A DNA stretch of 64,000 nt from Sinomicrobium oceani (GTDB lineage Bacteria; Bacteroidota; Bacteroidia; Flavobacteriales; Flavobacteriaceae), in assembly GCF_900119185.1 (NCBI RefSeq), contig NZ_FPJE01000012.1:62001-126000 (forward strand), in the 5' to 3' direction. Below, in pieces: positions 1 through 9,429 of the stretch (positions within the stretch are counted from its first letter, which is position 1; every line of letters begins with the position of its first letter). The notes beneath the pieces were generated by a model that had not been told where the DNA came from, ran no database searches, and saw nothing but the letters and a program-made list of their open reading frames with translations. A program made the position numbers and the translations under genes.

Positions 1-372
1 GTGGAGTATAAAGGAACGGGAATTTTAAAACAGAAACAAACCATAAGGATCGAACCCGGGACCATGACGGTATATGAAAAGAGTACCGGAAGGATGATCT
101 CCGAAAAGGTCAATATAGAGGACTATTTTTCCTGGAAAGAGGGAGTGCTTATACTGCGCAACTGCAAATTGGGGGATATCGTGAAGAAGCTCTCCAGGTA
201 TTATAATATCGCTATAGAAATAGGAGATGAAGATCTTGCAAAGGAGACGTTTTCCGGGTATCTCGACCTTAAGGAAAGTGTAGAAAGTGTCATCAGCACT
301 ATCGGTAAAACCACGGATATCCGCTACTTTGCTACCGAAGAGAACAATAAATGGATTATTAACCAAAAATAG
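1..372 (+). CDS. FecR-family anti-sigma factor, C-terminal fragment (cut by window edge)
   Basis: Only the last ~120 residues are inside the window; the reading frame is open to base 1, so the GTG at base 1 is not a trustworthy start. The C-terminal half (about residues 40-120) has the pattern of the DUF4974 domain of FecR proteins: WKEGVLILRN, then a helix GDIVKKLSRYY, then FSGYLDLKESVESVISTI. It closely parallels the end of the complete FecR at 15719-16879. FecR proteins sit in the inner membrane, receive a signal from a TonB-dependent receptor and control an ECF sigma factor. It is followed by a SusC with an STN signalling domain, so it is the presumed regulator of locus 1; its sigma gene would lie left of the window. 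Confidence 0.85.
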   Translation: MEYKGTGILKQKQTIRIEPGTMTVYEKSTGRMISEKVNIEDYFSWKEGVLILRNCKLGDIVKKLSRYYNIAIEIGDEDLAKETFSGYLDLKESVESVISTIGKTTDIRYFATEENNKWIINQK

Positions 373-492
373 GATTATGAAACTGTAATTGTATACAAAG
401 AAACCGGAAGATGCGCCAACACCTCCCGGTAGAAAGAAATTAACCTTACTGTGCTTAACCAGTAAAAATTAATCAACAAACACAACAAAAGT

Positions 493-3400
493 ATGAATAA
501 AAATGCTAACCTCGGCTTCACGGGGGAGTTTCCCTTATGGAGATACTTGTGGACTGCAATGAAAACTTTTCTTCTCTTTATCTCGATCGGACTGTCATCG
601 GTCTATGCCAGTCATTCTTCCGCCCAGACCCGGTTGGATATGAATGTCAAAGAGCTTACCATCAGGGAAGTGTTCGAGGAAATACAGCAAAACAGCGAAT
701 ACATCTTCTTTTATAAAGACGGAACGCTCAACGATGATAAAAAAGTGTCTCTCACCGCTAAAGAAGCAACAGTAGAAGAGATATTGACCATACTTTTCGG
801 GAATACTGATCTTACTTATGAACTGGACGGAAGACAGGTGATCGTACGCAAGAAGCCGGCAAAAATACCGGAATCCGAGCGTGAATTTCAGGGGATAGAG
901 GTTTCCGGTAGTATAAAAGATCCGGAAGGTGTGCCGTTGGCCGGAGCCAATGTTCTGGAAAAGGGAACAACCCACGGGGTACAAACCGATTTTGACGGAA
1001 ATTATACCCTAACGGTCTCCGGGGAAGACGCCGTATTGCTCGTTTCTTATATGGGGTTCATCAGCAGGGAGGTTCCCGTAGCCGGGCAGACCGAAATAGA
1101 TATTACATTACAGGAGGATGTTTCCGATCTTGAGGAGGTTGTTGTCGTGGGTTATGGTACCCAGAAAAAAGTAAACCTTACCGGTGCGGTAAGCCAGGTT
1201 ACGGCAGAAGCTATTGAGAACCGTCCTGTGGCCAATATGGGGCAGGCTTTGCAAGGTGTACTTCCCAACCTGAACATCAATATTCCTAACGGAAATCCCA
1301 ATGCTACACCCTCTTTTAATGTGAGGGGAGGTACTTCATTATCCGGTAGTGAATTTGTCAACGGGTCACCTTTTGTCCTGGTAGACGGTGTACAGATGGA
1401 TATCAATATGCTGAACCCGGAAGATATAGAGAGCATTACCGTGCTTAAAGATGCCGCTTCCGCAGCAATCTACGGTGCCCGTGCAGCCAACGGAGTTGTT
1501 CTGGTAACCACAAAAAAAGGAAAAAAATCGCAAAAATCGCAGATCACCTATAGTAATTCCTTCCAGTTCAACCGCCCTTCGGCCCGTCCGGATCTGTTGG
1601 ATGCCTACACCATACAGGAGGCCGCTATAAAAGCAGTAGAATATGAAAACCGGACCCCTTCCGGTGATATGTATGACAAGCTTGACGCCATTCGGGCGTA
1701 TATGGACAATCCGCAGGAAACACCACCTTACATTATGAGCCCGGGAGGAAGCATTATATGGGTCGCCAATACAAGACCCTATGATGAGGCGGTGCGCAGT
1801 GCTTCGCCCATGATGAAGCACAACCTGAGCCTGCGCGGAGGATCGGAGAAAAACACGTATATGATATCGCTCGGATACCAGGATCAGGAAGGGATATACA
1901 AAATAAATACGGACAAGTTCAAAAGATATAATGTGCTGGTCAATGTAGGATCTGAAGTCAATGACTGGCTCGGTATGGACTACCAGGTATCCTGGAACAA
2001 CACCGTGTATAAAGAGCCGATCAGTCCCGGCGGAAAGGGAAGCTGGTGGTATGCCATGGCCCAGGAGCCCTTCCGCAATATCAATATGCCGGTTAAAACC
2101 TCTGCGGATTCTCCCGTAGGCGAGATGTACACGGATAATATTCTTTCTTTTATGAGTTATGGTTCCAACAGAAAAACCGTGAATGAGCGCTTGCTGATGA
2201 AGATAGCCCCTACGGTAAAACTCCTGGATGGCTGGAACCTGAAAGCTGATTTCTCATATATGTCCAGGAACTACAGAACAAAAGAAGTATTACCCGAATT
2301 GTGGCGGGTGGATACCGACTGGAACAACCTGACCAATGCACATACCAATCCTTCCTACATCGACAAGACGAGCGACCGTACCGATCAGTACACGCTCAAT
2401 GTGTATTCCAATTACGACGTATCGCTCGGAAAACACGATATCTCCCTGCTGGCCGGATTTAACCAGGAGTGGTTGAAGTATGAACACCTCAGGGGCAGGG
2501 GAGAAGGAATCCTGTCGCCCAATATTCCCGTGATCAATCAGACAACCGGAAATGAATATGCTTATGACGGAGAAAGTCATTGGGCCGTTAGGGGGGCGTT
2601 TTACCGGATAACTTACAATTATGATAATCGTTATTTACTGGAATCCAACGGAAGGTACGACGGAACGTCGAGGTTTCCGGCCGATCGGAGATTCAAGTTC
2701 TTCCCGTCCATTTCCGGGGCGTGGAGATTTTCGGAAGAGGCGTTTAGCGGATTCCTGAAACCCGTATTTGACGAACTGAAATTCAGGGCAAGTTACGGTA
2801 GTCTCGGTAACCAGAACGTAACCAATTATATCTATATTCCTTCGTATGGGACGGTATCCCAGGTACAACATTTGTTTGGTGGCATACGCCCCATAGGGAT
2901 CACTCCCCCGGGACTGGTAGATCCTAACCTGACCTGGGAAACATCGACAACCCTCGATTTCGGGATGGATATGGCGCTTTTTAATAACAGGCTGGGCCTT
3001 TCATTCGACTGGTACAGGAGAAAGACAACGGATATACTCATCGCCGGAGATAAATTCCCTGCTGTACTGGGAGCTTCCTCACCCACCAAAAACTCGGGAG
3101 CCATGCAAACCGAAGGCTGGGAGCTGGAAGTGAAGTGGCGCGACCAGTTTCGGTCCGGTTTCCGGTATGATGTAGCACTTAACCTCTGGGACTATCAAAG
3201 TAAAGTAGTGGCTTTTAACGGAAACCCGAATAAACTGCTGAGCACGTTATACGAAGGTCAGAAAATGGGAGAGATCTGGGGGTACGAAACTTCCGGGATT
3301 TTCCAGACCGAAGCAGAAATAGAAGCTGCTCCGAGCCAGCACCTGCTGAATTCTCAATGGTTCCCCGGAGATATCCGTTATACCGATCGGAACGGGGACG

Positions 3401-3936
3401 GTGAGATCAGCCCGGGTGAAAATACGGTGGATAATCCGGGAGACCGTAAAATCATCGGTAACAACACACCCCGCTATCAATTCGGATTTACGATGAACGC
3501 TTTCTGGAAAAATTTTGACCTGAATATCTTTTTCCAGGGCGTAGGGAAAAGAGATTACTGGATTGATGGCAATCAGAGTCTGTACTGGGGAGGATTGTCC
3601 AACGGGGCAGGGACCTGGGAGGTTTACAACAACACCTGGACTCCCGAGCGAAGAGATGCCCATTTTCCGGTATACAAGAACAAATCGGCAAACAGGCTGA
3701 CACAGACGAGGTTTATCCAGAACGCAGCTTATATACGACTGAAAAACCTTGCTATAGGATATACGCTACCCCGGGAGATCAGTGAGAAAATCCGGGTAGA
3801 ACGATTACGGTTGTCCGCTTCTGCCTATAACATCTGGGAATATACCAAAGTCCCTGACGTATTCGACCCCGAACTGATGAGTGCGGATTACCCCATGATG
3901 CGCTCTTTTGCACTTGGCTTACAGGTAACCTTTTAA
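493..3936 (+). CDS. SusC/RagA-family TonB-linked outer membrane transporter with STN domain (locus 1)
   Basis: An 1147-residue outer membrane TonB-dependent transporter that forms the barrel under a SusD lid and imports large oligomers. Layout: signal segment ending near SSAQT (residue 46; Met23 is an alternative start), STN/secretin-N signalling domain ~47-120, carboxypeptidase-like regulatory domain ~135-210 (TDFDGNYTL), TonB-box-like segment EEVVVVGYGTQKK ~213-226, plug domain with VLKDAASAAIYGARAANGVV, then a barrel ending in aromatic LGLQVTF. The STN domain is the part that signals to FecR, consistent with the FecR fragment just upstream (120 bp). SusD follows after 21 bp. Substrate is not readable from sequence; neighbouring proteases and glycosidases suggest glycopeptides or glycans. 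Confidence 0.95.
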   Translation: MNKNANLGFTGEFPLWRYLWTAMKTFLLFISIGLSSVYASHSSAQTRLDMNVKELTIREVFEEIQQNSEYIFFYKDGTLNDDKKVSLTAKEATVEEILTILFGNTDLTYELDGRQVIVRKKPAKIPESEREFQGIEVSGSIKDPEGVPLAGANVLEKGTTHGVQTDFDGNYTLTVSGEDAVLLVSYMGFISREVPVAGQTEIDITLQEDVSDLEEVVVVGYGTQKKVNLTGAVSQVTAEAIENRPVANMGQALQGVLPNLNINIPNGNPNATPSFNVRGGTSLSGSEFVNGSPFVLVDGVQMDINMLNPEDIESITVLKDAASAAIYGARAANGVVLVTTKKGKKSQKSQITYSNSFQFNRPSARPDLLDAYTIQEAAIKAVEYENRTPSGDMYDKLDAIRAYMDNPQETPPYIMSPGGSIIWVANTRPYDEAVRSASPMMKHNLSLRGGSEKNTYMISLGYQDQEGIYKINTDKFKRYNVLVNVGSEVNDWLGMDYQVSWNNTVYKEPISPGGKGSWWYAMAQEPFRNINMPVKTSADSPVGEMYTDNILSFMSYGSNRKTVNERLLMKIAPTVKLLDGWNLKADFSYMSRNYRTKEVLPELWRVDTDWNNLTNAHTNPSYIDKTSDRTDQYTLNVYSNYDVSLGKHDISLLAGFNQEWLKYEHLRGRGEGILSPNIPVINQTTGNEYAYDGESHWAVRGAFYRITYNYDNRYLLESNGRYDGTSRFPADRRFKFFPSISGAWRFSEEAFSGFLKPVFDELKFRASYGSLGNQNVTNYIYIPSYGTVSQVQHLFGGIRPIGITPPGLVDPNLTWETSTTLDFGMDMALFNNRLGLSFDWYRRKTTDILIAGDKFPAVLGASSPTKNSGAMQTEGWELEVKWRDQFRSGFRYDVALNLWDYQSKVVAFNGNPNKLLSTLYEGQKMGEIWGYETSGIFQTEAEIEAAPSQHLLNSQWFPGDIRYTDRNGDGEISPGENTVDNPGDRKIIGNNTPRYQFGFTMNAFWKNFDLNIFFQGVGKRDYWIDGNQSLYWGGLSNGAGTWEVYNNTWTPERRDAHFPVYKNKSANRLTQTRFIQNAAYIRLKNLAIGYTLPREISEKIRVERLRLSASAYNIWEYTKVPDVFDPELMSADYPMMRSFALGLQVTF

Positions 3937-3957
3937 CAACGTCTAAAACATTTTTCA

Positions 3958-5742
3958 ATGAAGAAACTATATATTATCCTGACACTGTGTACCGGGTTTT
4001 TTGTAGGGAGTTGCAACGATGATTTTATGGAGAGATATCCTCTCGATCAGATCACCGATGAAAACTTCTGGCAGACAGGAGAAGATCTCGAATTGTATTG
4101 TAACGATCTCTATGCCCAGTATATCCGAGGGTTCAGCTACGGATGGGGGCAGAATAACGTCAGCCCTTATGGGTATAACGAAGCCACTATTCCCTATGGA
4201 GATGTCATTACCGACAATGCAGCTCCGGATTCGTATTCGCGGGTAACGAACAATGAATACAACGGCCATATTACCGGAGGGAGCGGAAGCGGTGGCTGGA
4301 GCTGGGGAAATATGAGAAAACTCAATTATTTTCTCGACAATTATCAGCGGGGAGACGTCGATCCGGAAGTGAGAAATGTATATCTGGGTGAAGTGCTTTT
4401 CTTTAAGGCATGGGATTATTTCGAAAAAGTAAAGCTTTTTGGTAATGTACCCTGGTACAACCATGTTCTGGAGACCGATTCGGAAGAATTATATGCACCG
4501 CGTACCCCGAGAGCGGAAGTGATGGATTCCGTAATGAAAATACTCGATGATGCCATTGCCTACCTGCCGGAAAAAGGAGCACAAAAGCAAGGAAGGATCA
4601 ATAAAGATGTCGCTTTGCATCTCAAATCACGTATAGGACTTTTCGAAGGGACGTACCGGAAATATCACAATGAGCTCGGTCTTGATGGCAGCGCATTTCT
4701 GGAAGCCAGTGTAAAAGCTTCGGAAACGTTGATGGCCTCCGGATATTCTATATATACTACGGGAAATACCGATGCGGATTACAATGCGCTTTTCGCACAG
4801 TATTCTTATGCCGATAACCCGGAAATTATTCTGTGGAAAGAATATAGTGCCAATGAAAACCTGGGGGTAGCTTTCAGCAGGTATTACGCCCAAAACCTTC
4901 GTCATCGTCACGGAGCTACCCGGGATCTCGTGGATTCTTATTTGTGTATTGACGGGCAACCGATTGCGAACAGTCCCCTTTTCGAGGGAAAGGATTCCAT
5001 ACAACAGGAAATGCTCCATCGCGACCCGAGATTGCGGCAAACGATATGTAATTTCGGAGAATATGCCCTGGCCGAAGGAGCAATGGGAGCCGATAATGCT
5101 CCCTTGCCCAATATTCCCGGCCTTAGCGGGAACAAATGCCCCACGGGATACCGGGTCGGTAAATGGTTCTTTAATGAACCGGATGACTGGGGGCGACTTA
5201 CGAATGGTATGCAGGCCGCTCCCGTATTCCGCTATGCTGAAATTCTGCTCAATTATGCCGAAGCCAGGTATGAACTGGGGCAACTATCACAGGGTGTTAT
5301 AGACCAGACCATAAACGTGATAAGATCAAGGGTAAATATGCCTGCGCTGCAGTTGGGAAATATACCATCCGATCCGGTTTTGGACCAGGATTATGCGACC
5401 TATTGCGATTATATCCCCGAACCCGTACTTCGTGAGATACGCAGGGAAAGACGTATAGAACTGGCTTTTGAAAATTTCAGATGGGATGACCTGATGCGCT
5501 GGAAGGCAGGAAAATTTCTTGAAAAACCGGTAGAAGGTATCAAGTTTGTACAGGAACAATTCCCTTCCGTAGTCGTCGGGACCGATGTGTTTCTGAGCTC
5601 CGAAGGCTATATTTTACCGTATTTCCAGGTGCTGCCCGACGGACGTACCTGGGATGACCGGCAATACCTGTTCCCGATTCCCATAGAAGACCTGGTGCTC
5701 AATCCCGAACTGAAACAAAACCCGGACTGGGAATCGAACTAA
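3958..5742 (+). CDS. SusD/RagB-family nutrient-binding outer membrane lipoprotein (locus 1)
   Basis: A 594-residue surface lipoprotein that caps the SusC barrel and binds substrate. Lipobox VGSC with Cys19, followed by the typical NDDFMERYPLDQITDENFW opening. TPR-like helices follow (FFKAWDYFEKVKLFG, APRTPRAEVMDSVM), then RYAEILLNYAEARYELG and, near the end, the hallmark EIRRERRIELAFENFRWDDLMRW. It lies 21 bp behind susC, the normal operon arrangement. The paralogue in locus 2 is 549 residues and only moderately similar, so the two loci probably bind different ligands. Confidence 0.95.
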   Translation: MKKLYIILTLCTGFFVGSCNDDFMERYPLDQITDENFWQTGEDLELYCNDLYAQYIRGFSYGWGQNNVSPYGYNEATIPYGDVITDNAAPDSYSRVTNNEYNGHITGGSGSGGWSWGNMRKLNYFLDNYQRGDVDPEVRNVYLGEVLFFKAWDYFEKVKLFGNVPWYNHVLETDSEELYAPRTPRAEVMDSVMKILDDAIAYLPEKGAQKQGRINKDVALHLKSRIGLFEGTYRKYHNELGLDGSAFLEASVKASETLMASGYSIYTTGNTDADYNALFAQYSYADNPEIILWKEYSANENLGVAFSRYYAQNLRHRHGATRDLVDSYLCIDGQPIANSPLFEGKDSIQQEMLHRDPRLRQTICNFGEYALAEGAMGADNAPLPNIPGLSGNKCPTGYRVGKWFFNEPDDWGRLTNGMQAAPVFRYAEILLNYAEARYELGQLSQGVIDQTINVIRSRVNMPALQLGNIPSDPVLDQDYATYCDYIPEPVLREIRRERRIELAFENFRWDDLMRWKAGKFLEKPVEGIKFVQEQFPSVVVGTDVFLSSEGYILPYFQVLPDGRTWDDRQYLFPIPIEDLVLNPELKQNPDWESN

Positions 5743-5909
5743 TACGAGGCAAACAGCAGATTTTCCTGTAAAAGCATTTTTTAAAACCCTGTGTAAAACG
5801 GGCAGGTCTGCTATGGTCCGAATTATGATTTTTAATCCCACATTACCACGGCTTTACTCGGTAAAAGTCCTTTTAACCAACTATTGTACAACCTTTTAAA
5901 ACTTTAAAG

Positions 5910-6317
5910 ATGAAAAAAACAGTTTTTATTTTACTCGTTTCTTTTTTATGTCTGTCCTTCGGAAGCAAGGAAGATAGTGGAACAACAGAAAATTTACCAC
6001 AGGAAGAATTTACCGTTGTAGTGGAAGGATCAACCCAATATCCGTATAATAATCGTTTCAGATTACTTCACAACGGGGCTTATATAGACATATGTGACCC
6101 CGGCAGCCAGTTTTATATTCCTATTTCGGATGTGGAATGGGTTGTAGACATGGGAGCTGCAAGTGTTCGTCCGGGACAAGAAGATACCTGTACACCCAGT
6201 ATAGGAGTACAATGGGATAATACCACTCCACGCCCGTTTGTAGTAGGTGTCTATGTACAATTTACCTATGGGGGGCAATCTTATACGGCAGGGACAACAT
6301 ATACTGTAAATCCTTAG
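5910..6317 (+). CDS. Small exported protein of unknown function in locus 1
   Basis: A 135-residue protein with a hydrophobic N-terminal signal (KKTVFILLVSFLCLSFGSKED). The remainder is rich in Tyr, Thr, Gly and Val (FVVGVYVQFTYGGQSYTAGTTYTVNP), suggesting a small beta-sandwich, and has two Cys (ICDPG and DTCTP) that could form a disulfide. The signal ends LSFGSKEDS where neighbours have a lipobox such as LSC; TTC (Phe) and TGC (Cys) differ by one base, so a lost lipid anchor is possible. It sits between susD and the metzincin gene and has no counterpart in locus 2. I do not recognise the family; a small surface binding protein is only an inference. Confidence 0.65.
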   Translation: MKKTVFILLVSFLCLSFGSKEDSGTTENLPQEEFTVVVEGSTQYPYNNRFRLLHNGAYIDICDPGSQFYIPISDVEWVVDMGAASVRPGQEDTCTPSIGVQWDNTTPRPFVVGVYVQFTYGGQSYTAGTTYTVNP

Positions 6318-6393
6318 AGTATGATGTCATCCGGCTTCGGTAAACAAATCAAAGGAGATCTTAACCTTAATCAATAACCAAAACCTTTAAATT

Positions 6394-7776
6394 ATGAAGA
6401 CTATGTATAAATGGACATTGTCCGTAGTGCTATGGAGCGCCTTGTTCCTCACCTTTTCCTGCGATTTTCCGGAGGAAGGAGAAGAAGTTTTTCCAGAAGA
6501 ACCGACCCCCGGGTTTGTAACGCATCCGGAAAACCTGAATATCGTATATTTTGTTCCCACCGATAACCCCGCAGTAGCGGATTACGAAGAACGATTGAGT
6601 GAACTTCTCATTTATTTTCAGGACTATGTAAAATCGGAAATGGACCGTAACGGTTTCGGTCAGAAAACCTTCGGTCTCCCGGTAGATACGATCTATAACC
6701 GGGTAAAACTGGTAACTGTCCAGGGACAGCAGGACCAGGCTACTTACGACTACGGGAGCGGAAGTACGATTATCAGTGAGATCAATGCTTACAGACAAAA
6801 TCACCCGGAAGACTTCAGCAGCGAACACACCCTGATCATTCTTCCGCAACGTACCGACGGCGGAAGCCAGCCCTTTTACGGTTCCGGACGAAACTGTTTT
6901 GCGGTGGATAATCCCAATATCAAAGTAGAAGAAATACCGGTAACTTCCTCCAACCTTATCGGGGGAATGCTCCACGAACTCGGACACGGGCTCGGACTTT
7001 CACATAACAAAGCTACGGTAACCGAACAGCAGACCCTGGGAACTTCGCTTATGGGGTCGGGCAATACGACTTTTGGCAGGCAACCTACCTTTATCACCGA
7101 AGTAGATTGTGCAATTCTCAACAGGAACCAGATATTTCAGGCAGCTGCGGTAGCCGGTATTTACGAAGGAGCTACAACTGCGGTAAATCCGCAACTGAGT
7201 TTTGATGATACGACACAGAACCTTCATGTACAAGGAAGCTTTACCAGTGATAAGGCGGTGAGTGATATCCTGTTCTGGCTGGACCCTAATGTGAACAACG
7301 AGGGAACAGGGGTAAACAGGGATTACAATTCCGTGGGATGGCGAGGAACAATCCTGAGCGGCAATACCTATAGTATAAACCTGCCTGTACAGCAAATCCA
7401 GGATCACGGAGACTGGCCGTATGAACTCAAGGTGAAACTGCTTATGCAGAACGGAACCATAAAGACCCATACCTATTCTTTTGCCTTCGTAGATGGCGAA
7501 TACACTGTAAACACCAAAGTAGGGGTCTACCAGCATTCCAGCTACAACGGCTGGGGCGTAGAGCTGGAAGCGGGTTCGTACACCACAGCCCAGTTAACGG
7601 CTCTTGGTGGCGTAGATAATGATATCAGCTCCGTTAAAGTTCCCCTTGGCCTCAAAGTCACCCTCTTTTCCGAAGATAACTTTGCAGGAGATTCCTATGA
7701 GATCACTACCGGGAATGTTTCCTTCCTGTCGGCTTTTAACGACAAGACTTCTTCCATCATTGTAGAAACCCATTGA
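6394..7776 (+). CDS. Metzincin-type zinc metalloprotease lipoprotein with C-terminal beta/gamma-crystallin-like domain
   Basis: A 460-residue lipoprotein (TFSC, Cys23) with the metzincin zinc site HELGHGLGLSH at residues ~194-204 and a Met-turn SLMG at Met220. This matches zinc-dependent metalloprotease lipoproteins described in Bacteroides (BF0631-type, from memory). A beta-sandwich-like middle (~245-370) is followed by a last ~85 residues (VGVYQHSSYNGWG... TLFSEDNFAGDSYEI... SSIIVE) that read as a beta/gamma-crystallin-type fold, with two Greek-key-like repeats. The equivalent protease in locus 2 carries an F5/8C domain instead. It precedes the M60 protease by 62 bp, so both probably act on the same extracellular protein substrate. 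Confidence 0.88.
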   Translation: MKTMYKWTLSVVLWSALFLTFSCDFPEEGEEVFPEEPTPGFVTHPENLNIVYFVPTDNPAVADYEERLSELLIYFQDYVKSEMDRNGFGQKTFGLPVDTIYNRVKLVTVQGQQDQATYDYGSGSTIISEINAYRQNHPEDFSSEHTLIILPQRTDGGSQPFYGSGRNCFAVDNPNIKVEEIPVTSSNLIGGMLHELGHGLGLSHNKATVTEQQTLGTSLMGSGNTTFGRQPTFITEVDCAILNRNQIFQAAAVAGIYEGATTAVNPQLSFDDTTQNLHVQGSFTSDKAVSDILFWLDPNVNNEGTGVNRDYNSVGWRGTILSGNTYSINLPVQQIQDHGDWPYELKVKLLMQNGTIKTHTYSFAFVDGEYTVNTKVGVYQHSSYNGWGVELEAGSYTTAQLTALGGVDNDISSVKVPLGLKVTLFSEDNFAGDSYEITTGNVSFLSAFNDKTSSIIVETH

Positions 7777-7838
7777 GAAACAGGAACAACCCGTATTGAG
7801 ATATAACCCATTCTTAACCCATTAAAATAGGATAAACT

Positions 7839-9203
7839 ATGAAAACTTATGTGAGAAAAATGAAAGCCCTGATGTACTGCGGTATATGGTCTGTAGTTGC
7901 AGTATCCTGTGATTTTCCAACCGGGGGCAGCGACGATCTTCCGCAACCCGGAGACAGTATTCCCATAGAGGAAACACTCGGGGCCGATCGCCTGCAAACT
8001 TTCTATGAAGGCCCCACCCAGGGGCAGGTAAAAGAACGCCTGGCACAACGTGGAAATCACAATGATATGCTGCCCACCGGGTTTCATGTGGACCCTTTTG
8101 ATACGCTGAAAGTGACAGTAAACCGGCTCTCAGGTACCAGCATGCCGCAAGTGGTGGTAGGAACGCCTTTTCGGGACAATATAAGGCCGATAAGGACCTA
8201 TTACGATGTCGTTCAGGGAGAAAATATGTTTATTGCTGACGAATATGGAGGGACGGTGTATGTGCGCTACGTTACCACCGATACGCCCGATAGTTCCGCT
8301 GAGATCGAATTCGGTGAGGGGTTTAAAAAAGTCCCTTATTATATAAAAGGACAAACAACGAAGAGCGAGTGGCTGCAGATGCTGGATATTTTTGACGATG
8401 TCAGGGATGTTATGTTTGTAACGGATCACACCATGCTCACCGTGGGCCTCGAAGATGCCGTAACCTACCAGGAAGAAGACCAGGACCTTATGTGCGAGTA
8501 CCTGGACGATATTATGGAGGCTGAAGCTGCGATAAGCGGACTCGACGGATCGGCTCCGGTACATGAAAACAGGGAATATAAATTCCTGCTCACCGTACGC
8601 GATCCGGATGCGGGCGGATATATGGCAGCGAGTATTGCTCTTTATTTTACACAAGGTATTATAGACAGGTTGCTTATGCCGGAAAAACTCGGAGGAAGCA
8701 ACGGCTGGGGGCCCTGGCATGAAGCCGGACACGTGCATCAGCAGGCGGCCTGGACCTGGTCTGCCGTGGTAGAGTCTACGGTTAACATCTATGCACTGGC
8801 GGCCGAAAGAGCGTTCGGATTGTCGCCATCGAGAGTAAGTGTCAATGGGGAGTGGCCCGCTGTGGAGACATTTCTCTCGCTTCCGGATACGGACCGGAAC
8901 TTTAACGCATCGGTAGCCTCCAATGGTGTACGTATGGCCCTGTTCCACCAGTTATGGCTGGCATACGGAGATACTTTTTACAAGCAGTTACATAAAGAAA
9001 CCCGCGAAGAAAACCCGGATGCGGGTGACGATAATGACAGGATGCGGTATTTTATGCTGAAATCCTGTACGATATCCGGCAACGATCTGAGCGATTTTTT
9101 CCGGAAGTGGGGATTGCCGGTAGCGAACAGCGTTTATAACGAAATAGAAGCTCTGAACCTGCCAGCCCCAGGAGAAGACCTGACCTTATTGCGGGACGAA
9201 TAA
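7839..9203 (+). CDS. M60 (enhancin/mucinase-like) metalloprotease lipoprotein, without C-terminal binding domain
   Basis: A 454-residue surface lipoprotein (VSC, Cys24). The gluzincin motif HEAGH at 294-298 and Glu312 fit the M60 signature HExxH-x(8,28)-E, embedded in GWGPWHEAGHVHQQ. M60 peptidases cut proteins next to O-linked glycans, for example mucins. The N-terminal region has a beta-sandwich preceding the catalytic domain (TGFHVDPFDTLKV). It aligns along its whole length with the M60 protein at 23975-25753 but stops at NLPAPGEDLTLLRDE, just where the paralogue continues into an F5/8C domain. It is the last gene before a terminator-like hairpin at 9307-9338. Confidence 0.92.
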   Translation: MKTYVRKMKALMYCGIWSVVAVSCDFPTGGSDDLPQPGDSIPIEETLGADRLQTFYEGPTQGQVKERLAQRGNHNDMLPTGFHVDPFDTLKVTVNRLSGTSMPQVVVGTPFRDNIRPIRTYYDVVQGENMFIADEYGGTVYVRYVTTDTPDSSAEIEFGEGFKKVPYYIKGQTTKSEWLQMLDIFDDVRDVMFVTDHTMLTVGLEDAVTYQEEDQDLMCEYLDDIMEAEAAISGLDGSAPVHENREYKFLLTVRDPDAGGYMAASIALYFTQGIIDRLLMPEKLGGSNGWGPWHEAGHVHQQAAWTWSAVVESTVNIYALAAERAFGLSPSRVSVNGEWPAVETFLSLPDTDRNFNASVASNGVRMALFHQLWLAYGDTFYKQLHKETREENPDAGDDNDRMRYFMLKSCTISGNDLSDFFRKWGLPVANSVYNEIEALNLPAPGEDLTLLRDE

Positions 9204-9306
9204 CAGCTGTCCCGATGATACTGCTTTCCGTCGTATGTGCCGAAAAGAAAAGCAGGAAGATAAACTCGGATCCTATAAGATTTTGAGTTAGTTAGTTTAT
9301 TTCCAT

Positions 9307-9338
9307 GGCTCTCCTCCTTTTGATCCGGGAGGGGAGCC
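9307..9338 (+). terminator. Hairpin after the locus 1 protease genes
   Basis: Inverted repeat of 11 bp (9307-9317 with 9328-9338, one G-U wobble in the RNA) with a 10-nt loop. The following T-run is poor (TTATG), so it may be a weak terminator or a 3' end-stabilising hairpin separating the protease genes from the glycosidase operon. Confidence 0.5.
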
Positions 9339-9353
9339 TTATGTAAACATAAA

Positions 9354-9361
9354 TACTTTTG
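9354..9361 (+). promoter_or_regulatory. TAnnTTTG -7 element before the glycosidase operon
   Basis: TACTTTTG matches the Bacteroidetes -7 consensus TAnnTTTG and lies 68 bp before the GH2 start. No good -33 TTTG is visible at the usual spacing. The shared TGTGTTCG motif starts inside it (9360). Confidence 0.4.
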
Positions 9362-9377
9362 TGTTCGAACCCATTTT
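9360..9377 (+). repeat. TGTGTTCG motif, copy 1 (before GH2-GH20-GH29)
   Basis: TGTGTTCGAACCCATTTT, shared almost exactly with 14862-14880 (TGTGTTCGTACCCGTTTTT) and more loosely with 15699-15717. It stands between the hairpin ending locus 1 proteases and the glycosidase operon, so it may be a site read by the ECF sigma factor or another locus regulator. Confidence 0.45.
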
Positions 9378-9429
9378 GAAAATTACTTTATATATTGCAG
9401 AAATAACCTGACTAAATTTAACCGTTAAC

